Assembly (NCBI GenBank): GCA_019113825.1
Contig: DXGR01000111.1
Location: 19,638 to 83,637 of the forward strand
From: Candidatus Stackebrandtia excrementipullorum
GTDB lineage: Bacteria; Actinomycetota; Actinomycetes; Mycobacteriales; Micromonosporaceae
Length of the DNA: 64,000 bases
Direction of reading: 5' to 3'
Position 1 is the first letter of the stretch. Every line of letters begins with the position of its first letter. The position numbers were made by a program, and so were the translations under genes. The notes under the pieces were generated by a model, which worked only from the letters and a program-made list of their open reading frames with translations, was not told the origin of the DNA and made no database searches. Of the stretch, positions 1 through 8,898 are shown piece after piece.

Positions 1-69
1 ATCGACACACCCATGGAACGCGGTTACCTCGCGGTTCGAGGACGGGTAAAGGAGACGACCGCATCATGA
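1..69 (+). CDS. C-terminal end of an upstream ORF, possibly an ABC transporter ATPase (partial)
   Basis: Frame 1 is open from the window edge and stops with a TGA at 67-69 that overlaps the ATG of the next gene in a 4-base ATGA junction, the usual sign of translational coupling in an operon. Only 22 codons are visible. Their end (GYLAVRGR, then a short polar tail) resembles the C-terminus of drug-export ABC ATPases, which would suit the two membrane proteins that follow, but this is too short to identify. Frame 2 also stops nearby, at 47-49, so the reading frame is itself an inference from the overlap. Confidence 0.4.
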   Translation: MDTPMERGYLAVRGRVKETTAS

Positions 70-1334
70 GACGAGCATTGTGGATCGAGGTTCGGCGGTC
101 GTCGCTGCTCTGGTGGTTGCCTCTGATCCTCGGGTTTCAACTCGTCATGTTGTTTTTTCGTTCGTACCAGTGGGAGTTCGCCTGGAGCGAGGCGTCTGCG
201 GCGATCGGAGTGGCGGCCGGTATCTCGGCACCGTTGGTTGCGGCGGCCGCGGCCTGGGAGGGCACCCGTTGGCACCGCAGCGGTGATCTTTCGGTTTTCC
301 ACCATCACGCGAGATTCGCCGGAGCCGGGTATCTGCTGCATCTACAGTCGATTCTGCTCCTGGTAACGGTTCCGCTTTCGGCCACGGGCCTGATCGCATG
401 GGCGGTAACCGTATCCGCCTCCGGTTTTGGTCTATTGTGGCCAAGTTATCTGGTGTTCGCTCTCGCCGTCCAATGGGGTATTGCCGGTTTCGGGTACACC
501 ATCGGTCGACTTGTCGGTACCCGTCTGGTGGTTCCGGCTGCGGTGTTGATCGTGATGCTCGGGCTGATGCTGTTGCCCGGCGGTCATCCGTTCGCGATGA
601 TGAGCATCAATGGGGCCTCGGGAATGACGCTGCTGCCGCAGGCCGTCACCGCACGGGTGGCAATCGCCGCGGTCCTGCTAGCGCTGGGGTTGCTCGTAGT
701 GGGCAAACACGGTGACGTGTGGGTGAGGCGTTGGCCTGGATGGAGTCTCGTAGCCGCCGGTACGGTGGTGATGATCGTCGCCGCCCAGACGATGGCGACG
801 GGCGGCCCCATCCACCGGCCCCGTGACGCAGCCGACATCACGCCGCTGTGCACTCGAACCGCGGTGGAGATCTGCGTCTGGCCCGACCAAGCCGGGTTCC
901 TGCCCGAGCTCACCGGGTACGCACACCGTCTGGAAACCCTGTCGACGGTGGCGGACGTACCGGATCGCTACGAAGAGGCGAATCTCGCACACGACGACGT
1001 CGCCACTTTCACTCTTCAATCGAGCACCGGCTCATGGATTCGTGTCACCGGCCTGGCGTTCTGGATCGACGCCGACCGCTATCCGACGGAGTGCAGCCCC
1101 GACGCCGGACTCGACTTCGCCACATGGGCATCACAGTCGCAGCAGCTGACCGTGTGGTATTCACACTGGATCTTCGGTGGACCACCGCCGCCCGGAAACG
1201 GAGGCGGCCCTCCCTACGATCGGGCGGCAATGGCCGAACTCATCGCACAGCCCGAACGGGCCCAACTCGCCTGGGCCGGGGAAACCCGCGACCGCCTGGT
1301 CGCCGTGCGGCCCTGCGACGCGGATGGGGACTGA
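66..1334 (+). CDS. Polytopic membrane protein, probable ABC-2 type export subunit
   Basis: A 422-residue protein. Its first 240 residues hold about seven hydrophobic segments (roughly 15-35, 45-65, 90-115, 120-140, 150-175, 190-210, 225-242). They are followed by a soluble region of about 180 residues with a few cysteines (around TPLCTRTAVEICVW), probably on the outer face. The start ATG has an AAAGGAG ribosome site at 49-55 and overlaps the preceding stop. The next gene begins one base after its stop, so the three form an operon. An ABC-2-type permease subunit is the best guess from architecture and context. No family signature is visible and the large C-terminal domain is unusual for such permeases. 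Confidence 0.6.
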   Translation: MRRALWIEVRRSSLLWWLPLILGFQLVMLFFRSYQWEFAWSEASAAIGVAAGISAPLVAAAAAWEGTRWHRSGDLSVFHHHARFAGAGYLLHLQSILLLVTVPLSATGLIAWAVTVSASGFGLLWPSYLVFALAVQWGIAGFGYTIGRLVGTRLVVPAAVLIVMLGLMLLPGGHPFAMMSINGASGMTLLPQAVTARVAIAAVLLALGLLVVGKHGDVWVRRWPGWSLVAAGTVVMIVAAQTMATGGPIHRPRDAADITPLCTRTAVEICVWPDQAGFLPELTGYAHRLETLSTVADVPDRYEEANLAHDDVATFTLQSSTGSWIRVTGLAFWIDADRYPTECSPDAGLDFATWASQSQQLTVWYSHWIFGGPPPPGNGGGPPYDRAAMAELIAQPERAQLAWAGETRDRLVAVRPCDADGD

Positions 1335-1335
1335 C

Positions 1336-1953
1336 ATGTGGCGGTTGTATCTACGCAGTCGTCGGCTCCACCTTGCCGGGATCGGTTGGCTTGTGACCGT
1401 CGCGGCCTCGTTCTGGTGGGGTGATCATGCACTGGCCATCCCGACCGTGGGACTGAACGTCCGGGAAATGGTCCTCGCCGTGCTGGTGCTTCCGTTGCCT
1501 GCGGTGGCAGGGGCGCTCGCCACGCTCGACGACGACATGGGGATGTGGGAACAACACGCCTGGTGGCGGGTGCGCTGGTGGGATGTGACCCTCGTGACCG
1601 GTTGCCTGGCGGCGTACGTCGTCGCCCTTGCCCTCGGCATAGGCGACGCGAGCGGGGTCCCCGGCGTCGCGATCGTCGGCGCCGTCTGGTGGACGGCGTT
1701 GGGGTTGGTCGCCGCGACCGTGTTGGGACGTAGGTTGGCCTGGGTCGTACCGGTGGTGGTCATGGTGGCAATGCTGTGGTTCGGTAAACCTTCGGAGCCA
1801 CTGTGGTGGGCGGTTCCGTTCCATCGGGTCACCGTGCTCAAGGTGGCCTTGGCCGTGGTCGTGTACGCGGCCGCAGCGGGCTTGTACCTGTGGGCGGCGC
1901 ACCGACCGATCACACGCCGAACCCGATGGTGGATACGGGCGTCCGCAGGTTGA
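1336..1953 (+). CDS. Membrane protein, probable second subunit of the same export system
   Basis: About 205 residues with five or six hydrophobic segments and short loops, beginning MWRLYLRSRR, a basic N-terminus that fits a cytoplasmic face. The ATG lies one base after the stop of the previous membrane protein. A longer reading from 1177 would overlap that gene for 150 bases and is rejected. It is likely the partner permease of an ABC exporter with the upstream ATPase, but no substrate can be inferred. The gene ends 30 bases before the stop of the convergent FAD oxidase gene. Confidence 0.6.
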   Translation: MWRLYLRSRRLHLAGIGWLVTVAASFWWGDHALAIPTVGLNVREMVLAVLVLPLPAVAGALATLDDDMGMWEQHAWWRVRWWDVTLVTGCLAAYVVALALGIGDASGVPGVAIVGAVWWTALGLVAATVLGRRLAWVVPVVVMVAMLWFGKPSEPLWWAVPFHRVTVLKVALAVVVYAAAAGLYLWAAHRPITRRTRWWIRASAG

Positions 1954-1982
1954 CCACCGTGACCGGCTTTTCGCCGACGCGG

Positions 1983-3335
1983 TTAGATCACCTTGCCCGG
2001 GTTCAACAGCCCGGTCGGGTCGAGCGCATCCTTGATCGCCCGGTGCACACGCAGCCCGGCGTCGCCGATCTCGTCGGCCAACCAAGGGCGTTTCAGCAGC
2101 CCCACACCGTGTTCTCCGGTGCAGGTGCCGCCAAGGTCGGCGGCGAGCCTCATGATGTCGTCGAATGCGGCCTGCCCGGCGGCGAGGCTGTCGGGATCGT
2201 CGCGGTCGACGAGAATGTTCGGGTGGAGGTTGCCGTCACCGGCGTGCGCGATGACCCCGATCGTGACCCCGCGCTGTTCGGCCACCGCGGTGATGCCGTC
2301 GAGAGCCTCCGCCAGACGTGATCTCGGTACCGACATGTCGTCGACGATGACCGTGCCCAGCTTCTCCACCGCCGGCAACGCCATACGCCGCGCAGACAGG
2401 AGCATGTCGGCCTCCATCGCGTCGGTGGCCTGATGTACCTCGGTCGCACCGGCTTCGGTGCACAGTTGCGCGATTTCGGCAAGGTCGGAGTCAAGCCCGG
2501 AATCACTGGCGGCCAACAACAGTGCCGCAGCGTCGGTGTCCAGACCTTGTGGCCGGTACGCCTCGATGGCACGCAGATGCACCTGGTCGATCAGCTCCAG
2601 GAGGCTGGGAACCAGCCCGGCCGCCGTTATCGCGGTGACGGCGGCTCCTGCGGCCGACGTGGACGGGAACACCGCCGCAAGCGACAACGCCTGCCGAGGC
2701 ACGGGCTGCAACCGCACGGTGATCTCTGTGATGATGCCTAGCGTGCCTTCGCTTCCGGTGAACAGCCGCACCAGGTCGTAACCGGCGACGCCCTTCACCG
2801 TGCGGCGACCGCAGCGCAGGATCTCACCATCGGCGAGGACGACTTCCAACCCCAGCACGTACTCGGCGGTCACGCCGTATTTGACGCAGCACATTCCACC
2901 TGCGTTGGTGGCCACGTTGCCTCCGATTGTGGAGGACTCCCACGATCCCGGGTCGGGGGCGTACCTGAGGCCGTGGGCGGCCGTGGCCTTCGAAATGTCG
3001 GCGTTGACGACGCCCGGCTGTACGACGGCGAGCCGGTTGACCGGGTCGATTTCGAGAATCCTGTTGAGGTGCCGAGTCGACAGCAGGACGCAACCGTCGA
3101 CCGCGTTGGCGGCCCCGGCCAAGCCGGTTCGCGCTCCTTGCGCCACAACCGGTGCGCCGTGAGATGCGGCGATCCGGACGACGGCTTGGACCTCGGCGGT
3201 GTTCGCCGGCCGCACGAGTACCGCGGGCGTACCTGCCTCACACAGACCGGCTTCGTCGCGGGAGTGTCCTGCCAGAATGTCCGGATCGGTGATGACGGCG
3301 GAATCGCCCAGCGCGGCACGCAGTTCTTCGAGCAT
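1983..3335 (-). CDS. glcD: FAD-linked oxidase, GlcD / D-lactate dehydrogenase type
   Basis: A 450-residue flavoprotein of the glycolate oxidase subunit GlcD and D-lactate dehydrogenase family, which oxidises a 2-hydroxy acid to the 2-oxo acid. The N-terminal half is the PCMH-type FAD-binding domain: VRPANTAEVQ near residue 41, the glycine-rich GARTGLAGAAN near 67, and PDPGSWESSTIGGN near 128. The C-terminal half is the cap domain and ends with AHAGDGNLHPN and the TGEHGVGLLKRPWL signature. Length fits the family. No GlcE/GlcF partner or iron-sulfur subunit is adjacent, so the electron acceptor and exact substrate (glycolate, D-lactate or D-2-hydroxyglutarate) cannot be decided. The start has no clear ribosome site. 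Confidence 0.9.
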   Translation of the reverse strand: MLEELRAALGDSAVITDPDILAGHSRDEAGLCEAGTPAVLVRPANTAEVQAVVRIAASHGAPVVAQGARTGLAGAANAVDGCVLLSTRHLNRILEIDPVNRLAVVQPGVVNADISKATAAHGLRYAPDPGSWESSTIGGNVATNAGGMCCVKYGVTAEYVLGLEVVLADGEILRCGRRTVKGVAGYDLVRLFTGSEGTLGIITEITVRLQPVPRQALSLAAVFPSTSAAGAAVTAITAAGLVPSLLELIDQVHLRAIEAYRPQGLDTDAAALLLAASDSGLDSDLAEIAQLCTEAGATEVHQATDAMEADMLLSARRMALPAVEKLGTVIVDDMSVPRSRLAEALDGITAVAEQRGVTIGVIAHAGDGNLHPNILVDRDDPDSLAAGQAAFDDIMRLAADLGGTCTGEHGVGLLKRPWLADEIGDAGLRVHRAIKDALDPTGLLNPGKVI

Positions 3336-3445
3336 GGTGTGAATATGCCAGGCGTGCGCCGTCTATGAAACCTCGGTGCGACCTGGTGTGCCTCCCGTGC
3401 GGTGGGAGTCACGGCACGAACGGAAAGCCTTGGCCACGGGAACGT

Positions 3446-4006
3446 TTACCGGGTGGTGCGGGTGCGTAGCCCGCCGCCGAGCAGGTGACCGCCGACTTCC
3501 AGGAGCGCGGTCAAGCCGAACACCGTCGCCATGAGGTGCAGCCAGTTGGTGTTTTCGAGGGCGGCCATGACATCGGAGCGGTCGATGTCGGGTCGGTTGA
3601 ACCACCACATGTCGCCGTCGACGAGGCTGAGTCCCACGAAGGAGATAAAGGCGAGGGAGTAGGTTATCTCGCGTATGAGCAGGCCGTTCCAGCCTTGAGC
3701 GGGGCGGCGGTCCCATCGCCGAATGAGGTAGCGGCCGACGCCCAGGGGTGTGGCGAAGTAGGCGACCAGGGAGATCTGAACGAGTTCGGGGCCGCGTACG
3801 GCCACGTCGACGAAGGCCGCGACGACGGCGACGATTCCGAGTCCAACGACCGCTTTCATGAGTTTTTCGCTGGCTGCGACTCGGCGGCGACGGTAGCGCG
3901 TGATGAGGACCGCGGCGATGAGGCCCCAGTAGACGACGGTCAAGATGTACAGGTGAGGGGCGCGTAGGACCATGTTGATGCCGTAGTCAAGTAGGTCGGT
4001 TGTCAT
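3446..4006 (-). CDS. Small polytopic membrane protein divergent from a TetR regulator
   Basis: A 186-residue protein with four or five hydrophobic segments (about 18-40, 50-70, 75-95, 118-140, 160-180) and a basic C-terminus (GGGLRTRTTR). The chosen ATG at 4006 has an AGAGGAG ribosome site. A longer reading to 4384 would run through the intergenic operator and into the tetR gene, and is rejected. I do not recognise the family. Its divergent arrangement with a TetR regulator and the palindrome between them suggest it is the regulated target, perhaps involved in export or membrane stress, but the sequence shows no transport signature. Confidence 0.7.
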   Translation of the reverse strand: MTTDLLDYGINMVLRAPHLYILTVVYWGLIAAVLITRYRRRRVAASEKLMKAVVGLGIVAVVAAFVDVAVRGPELVQISLVAYFATPLGVGRYLIRRWDRRPAQGWNGLLIREITYSLAFISFVGLSLVDGDMWWFNRPDIDRSDVMAALENTNWLHLMATVFGLTALLEVGGHLLGGGLRTRTTR

Positions 4007-4045
4007 GCGGACTCCTCTGGTACAGCGTGCTAGAAAATCACCGTA

Positions 4046-4069
4046 GCACGCCGTACTAGTACGCTGTGC
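4046..4069. promoter_or_regulatory. Probable TetR operator, 24-base near-perfect palindrome
   Basis: The 24 bases centred on ACTAGT form an inverted repeat with 20 of 24 positions symmetric (outer arms GCAC and GTGC, inner GTACTAGTAC). A further half-site-like copy, GTACAGCGTGCTA, lies at 4020-4032 and is the reverse complement of 4044-4056 with one mismatch, so the region carries three related half-sites. It sits between the divergent membrane protein and the tetR start, where autoregulatory TetR operators usually lie. Confidence 0.7.
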
Positions 4070-4096
4070 GAGACATGACCGCAGAAGAGGTGCATA

Positions 4097-4708
4097 GTGA
4101 ATCGTCGGCGTCGGGAGATCCTTCGTGCAGCGGACCGGTTGGTGGCCGAGCAGGGAATCAAAGCTCTGACCGTGCGAAACGTTGCGGCACGTACCGGAAT
4201 CGGGGCAAGCACTCTCCGCTACTACTTCCCGACGCAGCAAGATCTCTACACCGAGGTGTTGGGACGCACGTTCGACGCCCAACTCGACGACCTGAACATC
4301 GCCGACAGGACACTGTCGCCGACACAACGTCTCACCGAATGCATGACCCAATTCCTGCCCGCCACCGACGCGGACGTTCCTCAACTGGCCGGTTGGCTCC
4401 GCATGTACACGGCCACCCTCGAGCCGGACGGCGCGCAGACGAGGCTGTTGTCGGCCTTCGGGCAGCGCGCACGAACCCGCGTCGACGCCTGGTTGGCCAC
4501 GCTCGACGGTGAAGGCGCACTACGCCCCGGTTCTCGAAACCATCACACGCTCGTGCTTTTGGCGATGATCGACGGACTCTGTCTCGGTCTGATCACGCCC
4601 GACACCCCGTTCACGCTTGAACACGCCAAGGCGGTGCTGGTCGACGTCGTCGCCGGAGTCGTCGTGGACGAATCCACCCGAACCCGCTCCGCCGACGACA
4701 CTTCGTGA
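4097..4708 (+). CDS. TetR-family transcriptional regulator
   Basis: 203 residues. The N-terminal 50 are a typical TetR helix-turn-helix: REILRAADRLVAEQG, then LTVRNVAARTGIGASTLRYYFPTQQDLY, with the recognition helix in the last part. The remainder is the variable ligand-binding and dimerisation domain, so the inducer cannot be predicted. The start is a GTG with a GAGG ribosome site six bases upstream. The gene is divergent from a membrane protein and a palindrome lies between them, so it probably represses both. Conserved Arg, Thr and Tyr-Tyr-Phe positions of the family are all present. Confidence 0.93.
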   Translation: MNRRRREILRAADRLVAEQGIKALTVRNVAARTGIGASTLRYYFPTQQDLYTEVLGRTFDAQLDDLNIADRTLSPTQRLTECMTQFLPATDADVPQLAGWLRMYTATLEPDGAQTRLLSAFGQRARTRVDAWLATLDGEGALRPGSRNHHTLVLLAMIDGLCLGLITPDTPFTLEHAKAVLVDVVAGVVVDESTRTRSADDTS

Positions 4709-5067
4709 CCTGAACCGATATGCACAGCGAACGTCTTGTCCACAGGGACACCCTTGCGCTGTTTGACCGCATACTTTCGCGCCACATAGGATCAGCCACA
4801 TGGGGCGGAGGCCGGTGGCCCTGTGCTTCGTGCGGGACGCCGGATCGTGGCGCGACGGTCGACGGCGGACCACAATGGGCCCCGATCGGCTCCGGGGCGC
4901 TACGCAACGGCGCTCGCCGCGTCGCACCGGGATCGTGCAGCTTAAGCATGTTGTGGAGTCCCACGGATCGGGTTCGGGCATGCGAGGCGAGTCGCGGTCG
5001 TTGCCGAGCCGGAAGCCACCGAACGCGCGCGTCGGTCGTGGGGAGACGGTGGCCCGCATCGACGCGG
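4709..5067. other. Intergenic stretch between two convergent genes, no gene seen
   Basis: Short open frames exist on the plus strand here (for example from 4720 and 4800), but they lack ribosome sites, are rich in Arg, Gly and Pro, and look like random readings of GC-rich DNA. I see no tRNA, repeat or strong T-tailed terminator. Confidence 0.5.
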
Positions 5068-5943
5068 TCAGGCTCCGACACCGGTCGTCGGTGCTTCCAG
5101 CAGTGCCCTGAGCAGTGGCGACGGATCGATGTCGCCCGGGAGGTCACTGACCTGGCCGTCGCCGATCTCGATGATCCGCCACACACCGTCGCTGCGAAGC
5201 GCGACGTCGCACGTGATGAAGCGGGACGGAAGCGCTTCTATGGCGGACGCGAACAACGTGAGGTCGGGGTGTCCGGGCGGGGACGGTGAGTCCGGATGCG
5301 GACCGGTGAGGACGGCGCGACCGTCCACCCACCACGTTCGCAGTTCTGCGGTACGCCCATCGACGTGAACGAACTGTTCGAAGTGCCGTAGAACAACGCC
5401 GCCGGCAAGGTCGTCGTCCTGTCGTTCGACGAAACGGCGCACGACTTCGGCGAGTACGTCGACGTCGTCGAGGTCGGGGACGAAGCTTGCGTCCGGTTCG
5501 TGTTTACGTGATTTGACGAAGTCTTTGACCATGCCTGCACCATGCGGCAGCTCGGCGGCCAGAGCCGACAGTATGTCGCGCGCCGGAACCGTGTGCGGGG
5601 ACGTTGTCGCCCATGTACTCGCCGGAGTATGGGCCGCGAGATGCCGATACCAACCGGGAAGCTCGTGGGCCGCGCTATACATCGCGGGTTCGGTGATGAG
5701 TTCGACGGTTGCCGCCAACTGCGCGTAGCGGTGTGCGGGCACCATCCATCCCCGATACCAGGCGGGCCCCGGGTGGGCGGTTCGCGCCGTCGCCTCGTTT
5801 ATTCGACCTGCGATCAACGCGTCGTGGTCGATGACCTCGACGCGGCCGCCGAGCTCGCGGACGCGCGCGGCCTCGGCAGAAAAATGCGGGTCGACGCGCC
5901 GTGGACGCAGCGGGTCACCGCAGTACAGAAACACCGGGTTCAT
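5068..5943 (-). CDS. ATP-grasp domain-containing protein
   Basis: A 291-residue protein that looks like a stand-alone ATP-grasp enzyme. A central lysine-bearing stretch (MVKDFVKSRKHE, near 138) would bind ATP phosphate. FVHVDGRTAELRTWWVDGR (around 205) and the C-terminal TCDVALRSDGVWRIIEIGDGQVS carry the acidic and asparagine-equivalent metal-ligand region seen in ATP-grasp folds. Such proteins join a carboxylate to an amine or thiol; the substrate here is unknown. The ATG at 5943 has only a weak ribosome site. No biosynthetic partner is adjacent, so it is probably expressed alone. It could also be a domain of unknown function close to the DUF4343 group. Confidence 0.7.
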   Translation of the reverse strand: MNPVFLYCGDPLRPRRVDPHFSAEAARVRELGGRVEVIDHDALIAGRINEATARTAHPGPAWYRGWMVPAHRYAQLAATVELITEPAMYSAAHELPGWYRHLAAHTPASTWATTSPHTVPARDILSALAAELPHGAGMVKDFVKSRKHEPDASFVPDLDDVDVLAEVVRRFVERQDDDLAGGVVLRHFEQFVHVDGRTAELRTWWVDGRAVLTGPHPDSPSPPGHPDLTLFASAIEALPSRFITCDVALRSDGVWRIIEIGDGQVSDLPGDIDPSPLLRALLEAPTTGVGA

Positions 5944-6152
5944 GGCGGTAACCCTATGAGTCGGCGGCTACCGCGCCGGAGGCTCGGGGCCACACGCGCC
6001 GATACCGTCGACTCCGCCTGCCACAAATCGCACCAGCGACGCAACGCGAAGAAATCGGTCACCGACAACCGAAATCGACCGGTTGGCGGACAGGGCTATC
6101 ACGCTGTGGCCGCCACCGCTTCCGTCCGAATAGGTCACCCGCTGCTCCGGCG

Positions 6153-7139
6153 TCAGTCCATTTTATGCAGCAGCCGGGCGGCGTGCTCCGCCCAGTAGGT
6201 GCAGATGATCTCGGCGCCGGCGCGACGGATCGATGTCAGACTTTCCAGGATCATCCGGTCTTTGTCGATCCAGCCGTTGGCGGCGGCGGCTTCGATCATC
6301 GCGTATTCGCCGGACACCTGATAGGCGGCGACGGGAACGGTCGTCTCAGCGGCTATGGCGGACACGACGTCCAGGTAGGGGAGCGCCGGTTTGACCATGA
6401 CGATGTCGGCGCCCTCGTCGACGTCGAGACGTGTCTCCCGAAGCGATTCCTTGAGGTTGGCGGGGTCTTGTTGGTAGGTGCGACGGTCGCCCTGAAGCGG
6501 GGATTCGACGGCGTCGCGGAACGGGCCGTAGCAGGCCGAAGCATACTTCGCCGCGTACGCCAAGATGGATGTGTCGGTGTATCCGGCGGTGTCGAGCGCT
6601 TCTCTGACACGCGCGACCTGACCGTCCATCATGCCCGAAGTTCCCAGCATGTGTGAACCGGATTCGGCCTGAGCCAACGCCATGCGTGCATATTGCTCAA
6701 GCGTCGAATCGTTGTCGACATTGCCTTCGGCGTCGAGCACACCACAATGACCGTGGTCGGTGAACTCGTCGAGGCAAAGGTCCGTCATGACCACAACAGC
6801 GTCACCGACCTCGCCTATGACATCCCGTGTCGCCTGGTTCAGTATCCCGTCCGGGTCGATGCCTGCGGTTCCGTCCGAGTCGCGCTCGGCGGGAACACCG
6901 AACAACATGACGCCGCCGACGCCCGCCTGAGCGGCCGAGACGACCGCCTTCCGCAGCGAATCGCGTGTGTGTTGCAGAACACCGGGCATCGACGCGACCT
7001 CTCGAGGAGCGTCGATGCCCTCACGGACGAACAGCGGGAGGACCAGGGAGGACGGATGCACTCGGGTCTCGGCCACGAGCCTCCGAACCGCTGCGGTCGT
7101 ACGCAGCCGCCGTGGTCGTTGATAAGGGAAACCTGCCAT
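6153..7139 (-). CDS. hemB: Delta-aminolevulinic acid dehydratase (porphobilinogen synthase)
   Basis: A 328-residue HemB, which condenses two 5-aminolevulinate molecules to porphobilinogen in the cytoplasm. Visible signatures are the metal-site region [14 protein letters not shown] (near 121), where one cysteine of the all-cysteine zinc site is replaced by Asp, a lysine in [15 protein letters not shown] (near 195), and the Schiff-base lysine in [13 protein letters not shown] (near 247). The start has a GGAGG ribosome site. It is the last gene of the rex-hemA-hemD-hemB cluster on this strand, 24 bases after hemD. Length and motifs are normal. Confidence 0.97.
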   Translation of the reverse strand: MAGFPYQRPRRLRTTAAVRRLVAETRVHPSSLVLPLFVREGIDAPREVASMPGVLQHTRDSLRKAVVSAAQAGVGGVMLFGVPAERDSDGTAGIDPDGILNQATRDVIGEVGDAVVVMTDLCLDEFTDHGHCGVLDAEGNVDNDSTLEQYARMALAQAESGSHMLGTSGMMDGQVARVREALDTAGYTDTSILAYAAKYASACYGPFRDAVESPLQGDRRTYQQDPANLKESLRETRLDVDEGADIVMVKPALPYLDVVSAIAAETTVPVAAYQVSGEYAMIEAAAANGWIDKDRMILESLTSIRRAGAEIICTYWAEHAARLLHKMD

Positions 7140-7163
7140 GATTCCGTCCTCCGAGGTCTGTTG

Positions 7164-8747
7164 TCAGGACCTGAAACGCAGTGCCGTGGGGCCTTGAACC
7201 TTGGCGCCGCGACGCTGTTTGACCGGCGCTTCGGCCATGCGTTTCTTCAGCTCCACGGCGTACTCGGCGAGCGCCTCCACCAGCGCGGGGACGCTGGCGT
7301 GTTCGGGGCGTGCGTCAACGCGCAGGCCGAACTCGGTCGCGGTTTCGGCGGTGTGGGGACCGATCACCGACACGACCGTGCGCGCGTGCGGCTTTCCGGC
7401 GATGCCCACCAGGTTGCGGACGGTCGACGACGAGGTGAACAGGACCGCGTCGAATCCGCCGGACTTGATGGCGTCGCGGATTTCGGCCGGCGGGGGCGAT
7501 GCACGCACCGTCCGGTACGCGGTGACGTCGTCGACTTCCCAGCCACGCTCCTGGAGCCCGGCAGACAGTGCCTCGGTGGCGATGTCGGCGCGGGGAAGCA
7601 GGATCCGGCTCACGGGGTCGAGGATGGAGTCGTGTGGCGGGAAGTCGGCCAGCAAACCCTCCCCGGACTGCTCCCCGGATGGCAACAGTTCCGGTTCGAT
7701 GCCGAACGAGCGCACCTTGTCGGCGGTGGCTTCTCCCACACAGGCGATCTTGATGCCGCCGAAGGCGCGGGCGTCGAGACCGTGCTCGGCGAACTTCTCC
7801 CATATGGCGCGTACCGCGTTGGCGGAGGTGAACACGATCCAGGCGTACCGGCCGTCGACCAGACCCTTGACGGCGCGTTCCATCTGCGCGGGCGTGCGCG
7901 GCGGCTCGACGGCGATCGTCGGAACCTCGCACGGGATGGCACCGTAGGCGCGCAGCTTCTCGCTCATGGCGCCGGCCTGTTCCTTGGTCCGCGGGATGAG
8001 GACCTTCCAGCCGTACAGCGGGCGGTTCTCCCACCAGCCGAGTTTGCGCCGCTGGGCGACGCCGTCGCCGATGGTGAGGACGACTCGGCCGACGAAACCG
8101 AGTGCGGCTTCGACGAAGGTGTCGATCGTCGAGTCGGTGGTGAACTGTGTTTCGCCCGTCACGTCACCGGTGATGGCGACCTGGGTTGCCGGGCTGATGC
8201 CGGCCAGTAGCAGTGTGTCGCGCAGCTGAGCGAGGTCGGTGATGTCGGCGGTGATGACCACGCTGCCGCGTTCGATGGCGCCACCGAGCTTGGTCGGATC
8301 CATCGCGTGAATGTCGTCGATGTCGACGACGGTGCGAATTTCGCCCGACGGCATTCCTGCGTAGTCGGCGACGGCGGCCGAATAGCTGATGCCGGGGATG
8401 ACCTCGACGGGTACTTCGGTGTCGGCGATATCGGATACTTCGGCCACGACCGAGGAGCGAGGGTAGGGGTTTCCGGTGATGAGCCGGGCCACTTGACGGC
8501 CGTCACGAGCGGCGGCCAACAGGTCTTTGGCCAGCTCGCCGGGGGTGGTCTCCGAGAGCGTGAAGACCGCTTCCTCACGCGCGCGGCCCTGGATGGATTC
8601 CAACAGTTGTTGAGGCAAGGTCCGGTCGTAGACCACCAGGTCCGCCTCAGCGATGGCGTCGATTGCTCGCTGAGTCAGGAGCCCCGGATCGCCGGGTCCG
8701 GTGCCGACGAACCGCACCCGACCGGCAATATTGTGGACACTTGTCAT
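7164..8747 (-). CDS. hemD: Fused uroporphyrinogen-III C-methyltransferase-like / uroporphyrinogen-III synthase
   Basis: 527 residues in two parts. Residues 1-255 are a CobA/SUMT-like domain beginning GRVRFVGTGPGDPGLLTQRA. Residues 265-500 are a HemD domain (WKVLIPRTKEQAG, FTSANAVRAIWEKF), which cyclises hydroxymethylbilane to uroporphyrinogen III. In the CobA half, motifs that I expect as GGDPFVFGRG and PAYAGIPVTHR read TGNPYPRSSV and ADYAGMPSGE, so its methyltransferase activity is doubtful; a degenerate CobA half is known in some actinobacterial fusions. It lies between hemA and hemB, with a GGAG ribosome site. The gene for its substrate-producing enzyme, hemC, is not between hemA and this gene as is usual. 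Confidence 0.93.
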   Translation of the reverse strand: MTSVHNIAGRVRFVGTGPGDPGLLTQRAIDAIAEADLVVYDRTLPQQLLESIQGRAREEAVFTLSETTPGELAKDLLAAARDGRQVARLITGNPYPRSSVVAEVSDIADTEVPVEVIPGISYSAAVADYAGMPSGEIRTVVDIDDIHAMDPTKLGGAIERGSVVITADITDLAQLRDTLLLAGISPATQVAITGDVTGETQFTTDSTIDTFVEAALGFVGRVVLTIGDGVAQRRKLGWWENRPLYGWKVLIPRTKEQAGAMSEKLRAYGAIPCEVPTIAVEPPRTPAQMERAVKGLVDGRYAWIVFTSANAVRAIWEKFAEHGLDARAFGGIKIACVGEATADKVRSFGIEPELLPSGEQSGEGLLADFPPHDSILDPVSRILLPRADIATEALSAGLQERGWEVDDVTAYRTVRASPPPAEIRDAIKSGGFDAVLFTSSSTVRNLVGIAGKPHARTVVSVIGPHTAETATEFGLRVDARPEHASVPALVEALAEYAVELKKRMAEAPVKQRRGAKVQGPTALRFRS

Positions 8748-8898
8748 TTATCTCGCTCCATCAAAGTCTTATAGGTTTGGCTGAAGATGCTGGGCACGGG
8801 GATTCGACGACCCCGCATACCCCCGCCCAGGGACGTGAAGAGATCTCGCCGGTCGTCGAGCGTACCGAACAAGCCGTGGAATGTCACTTTCAAGTCCA

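Noticed and set aside
6693..8210. 505-codon open frame on the plus strand across hemB and hemD
   Set aside because: Antisense to two clearly conserved haem genes, without ribosome site; long antisense frames are common in GC-rich DNA.
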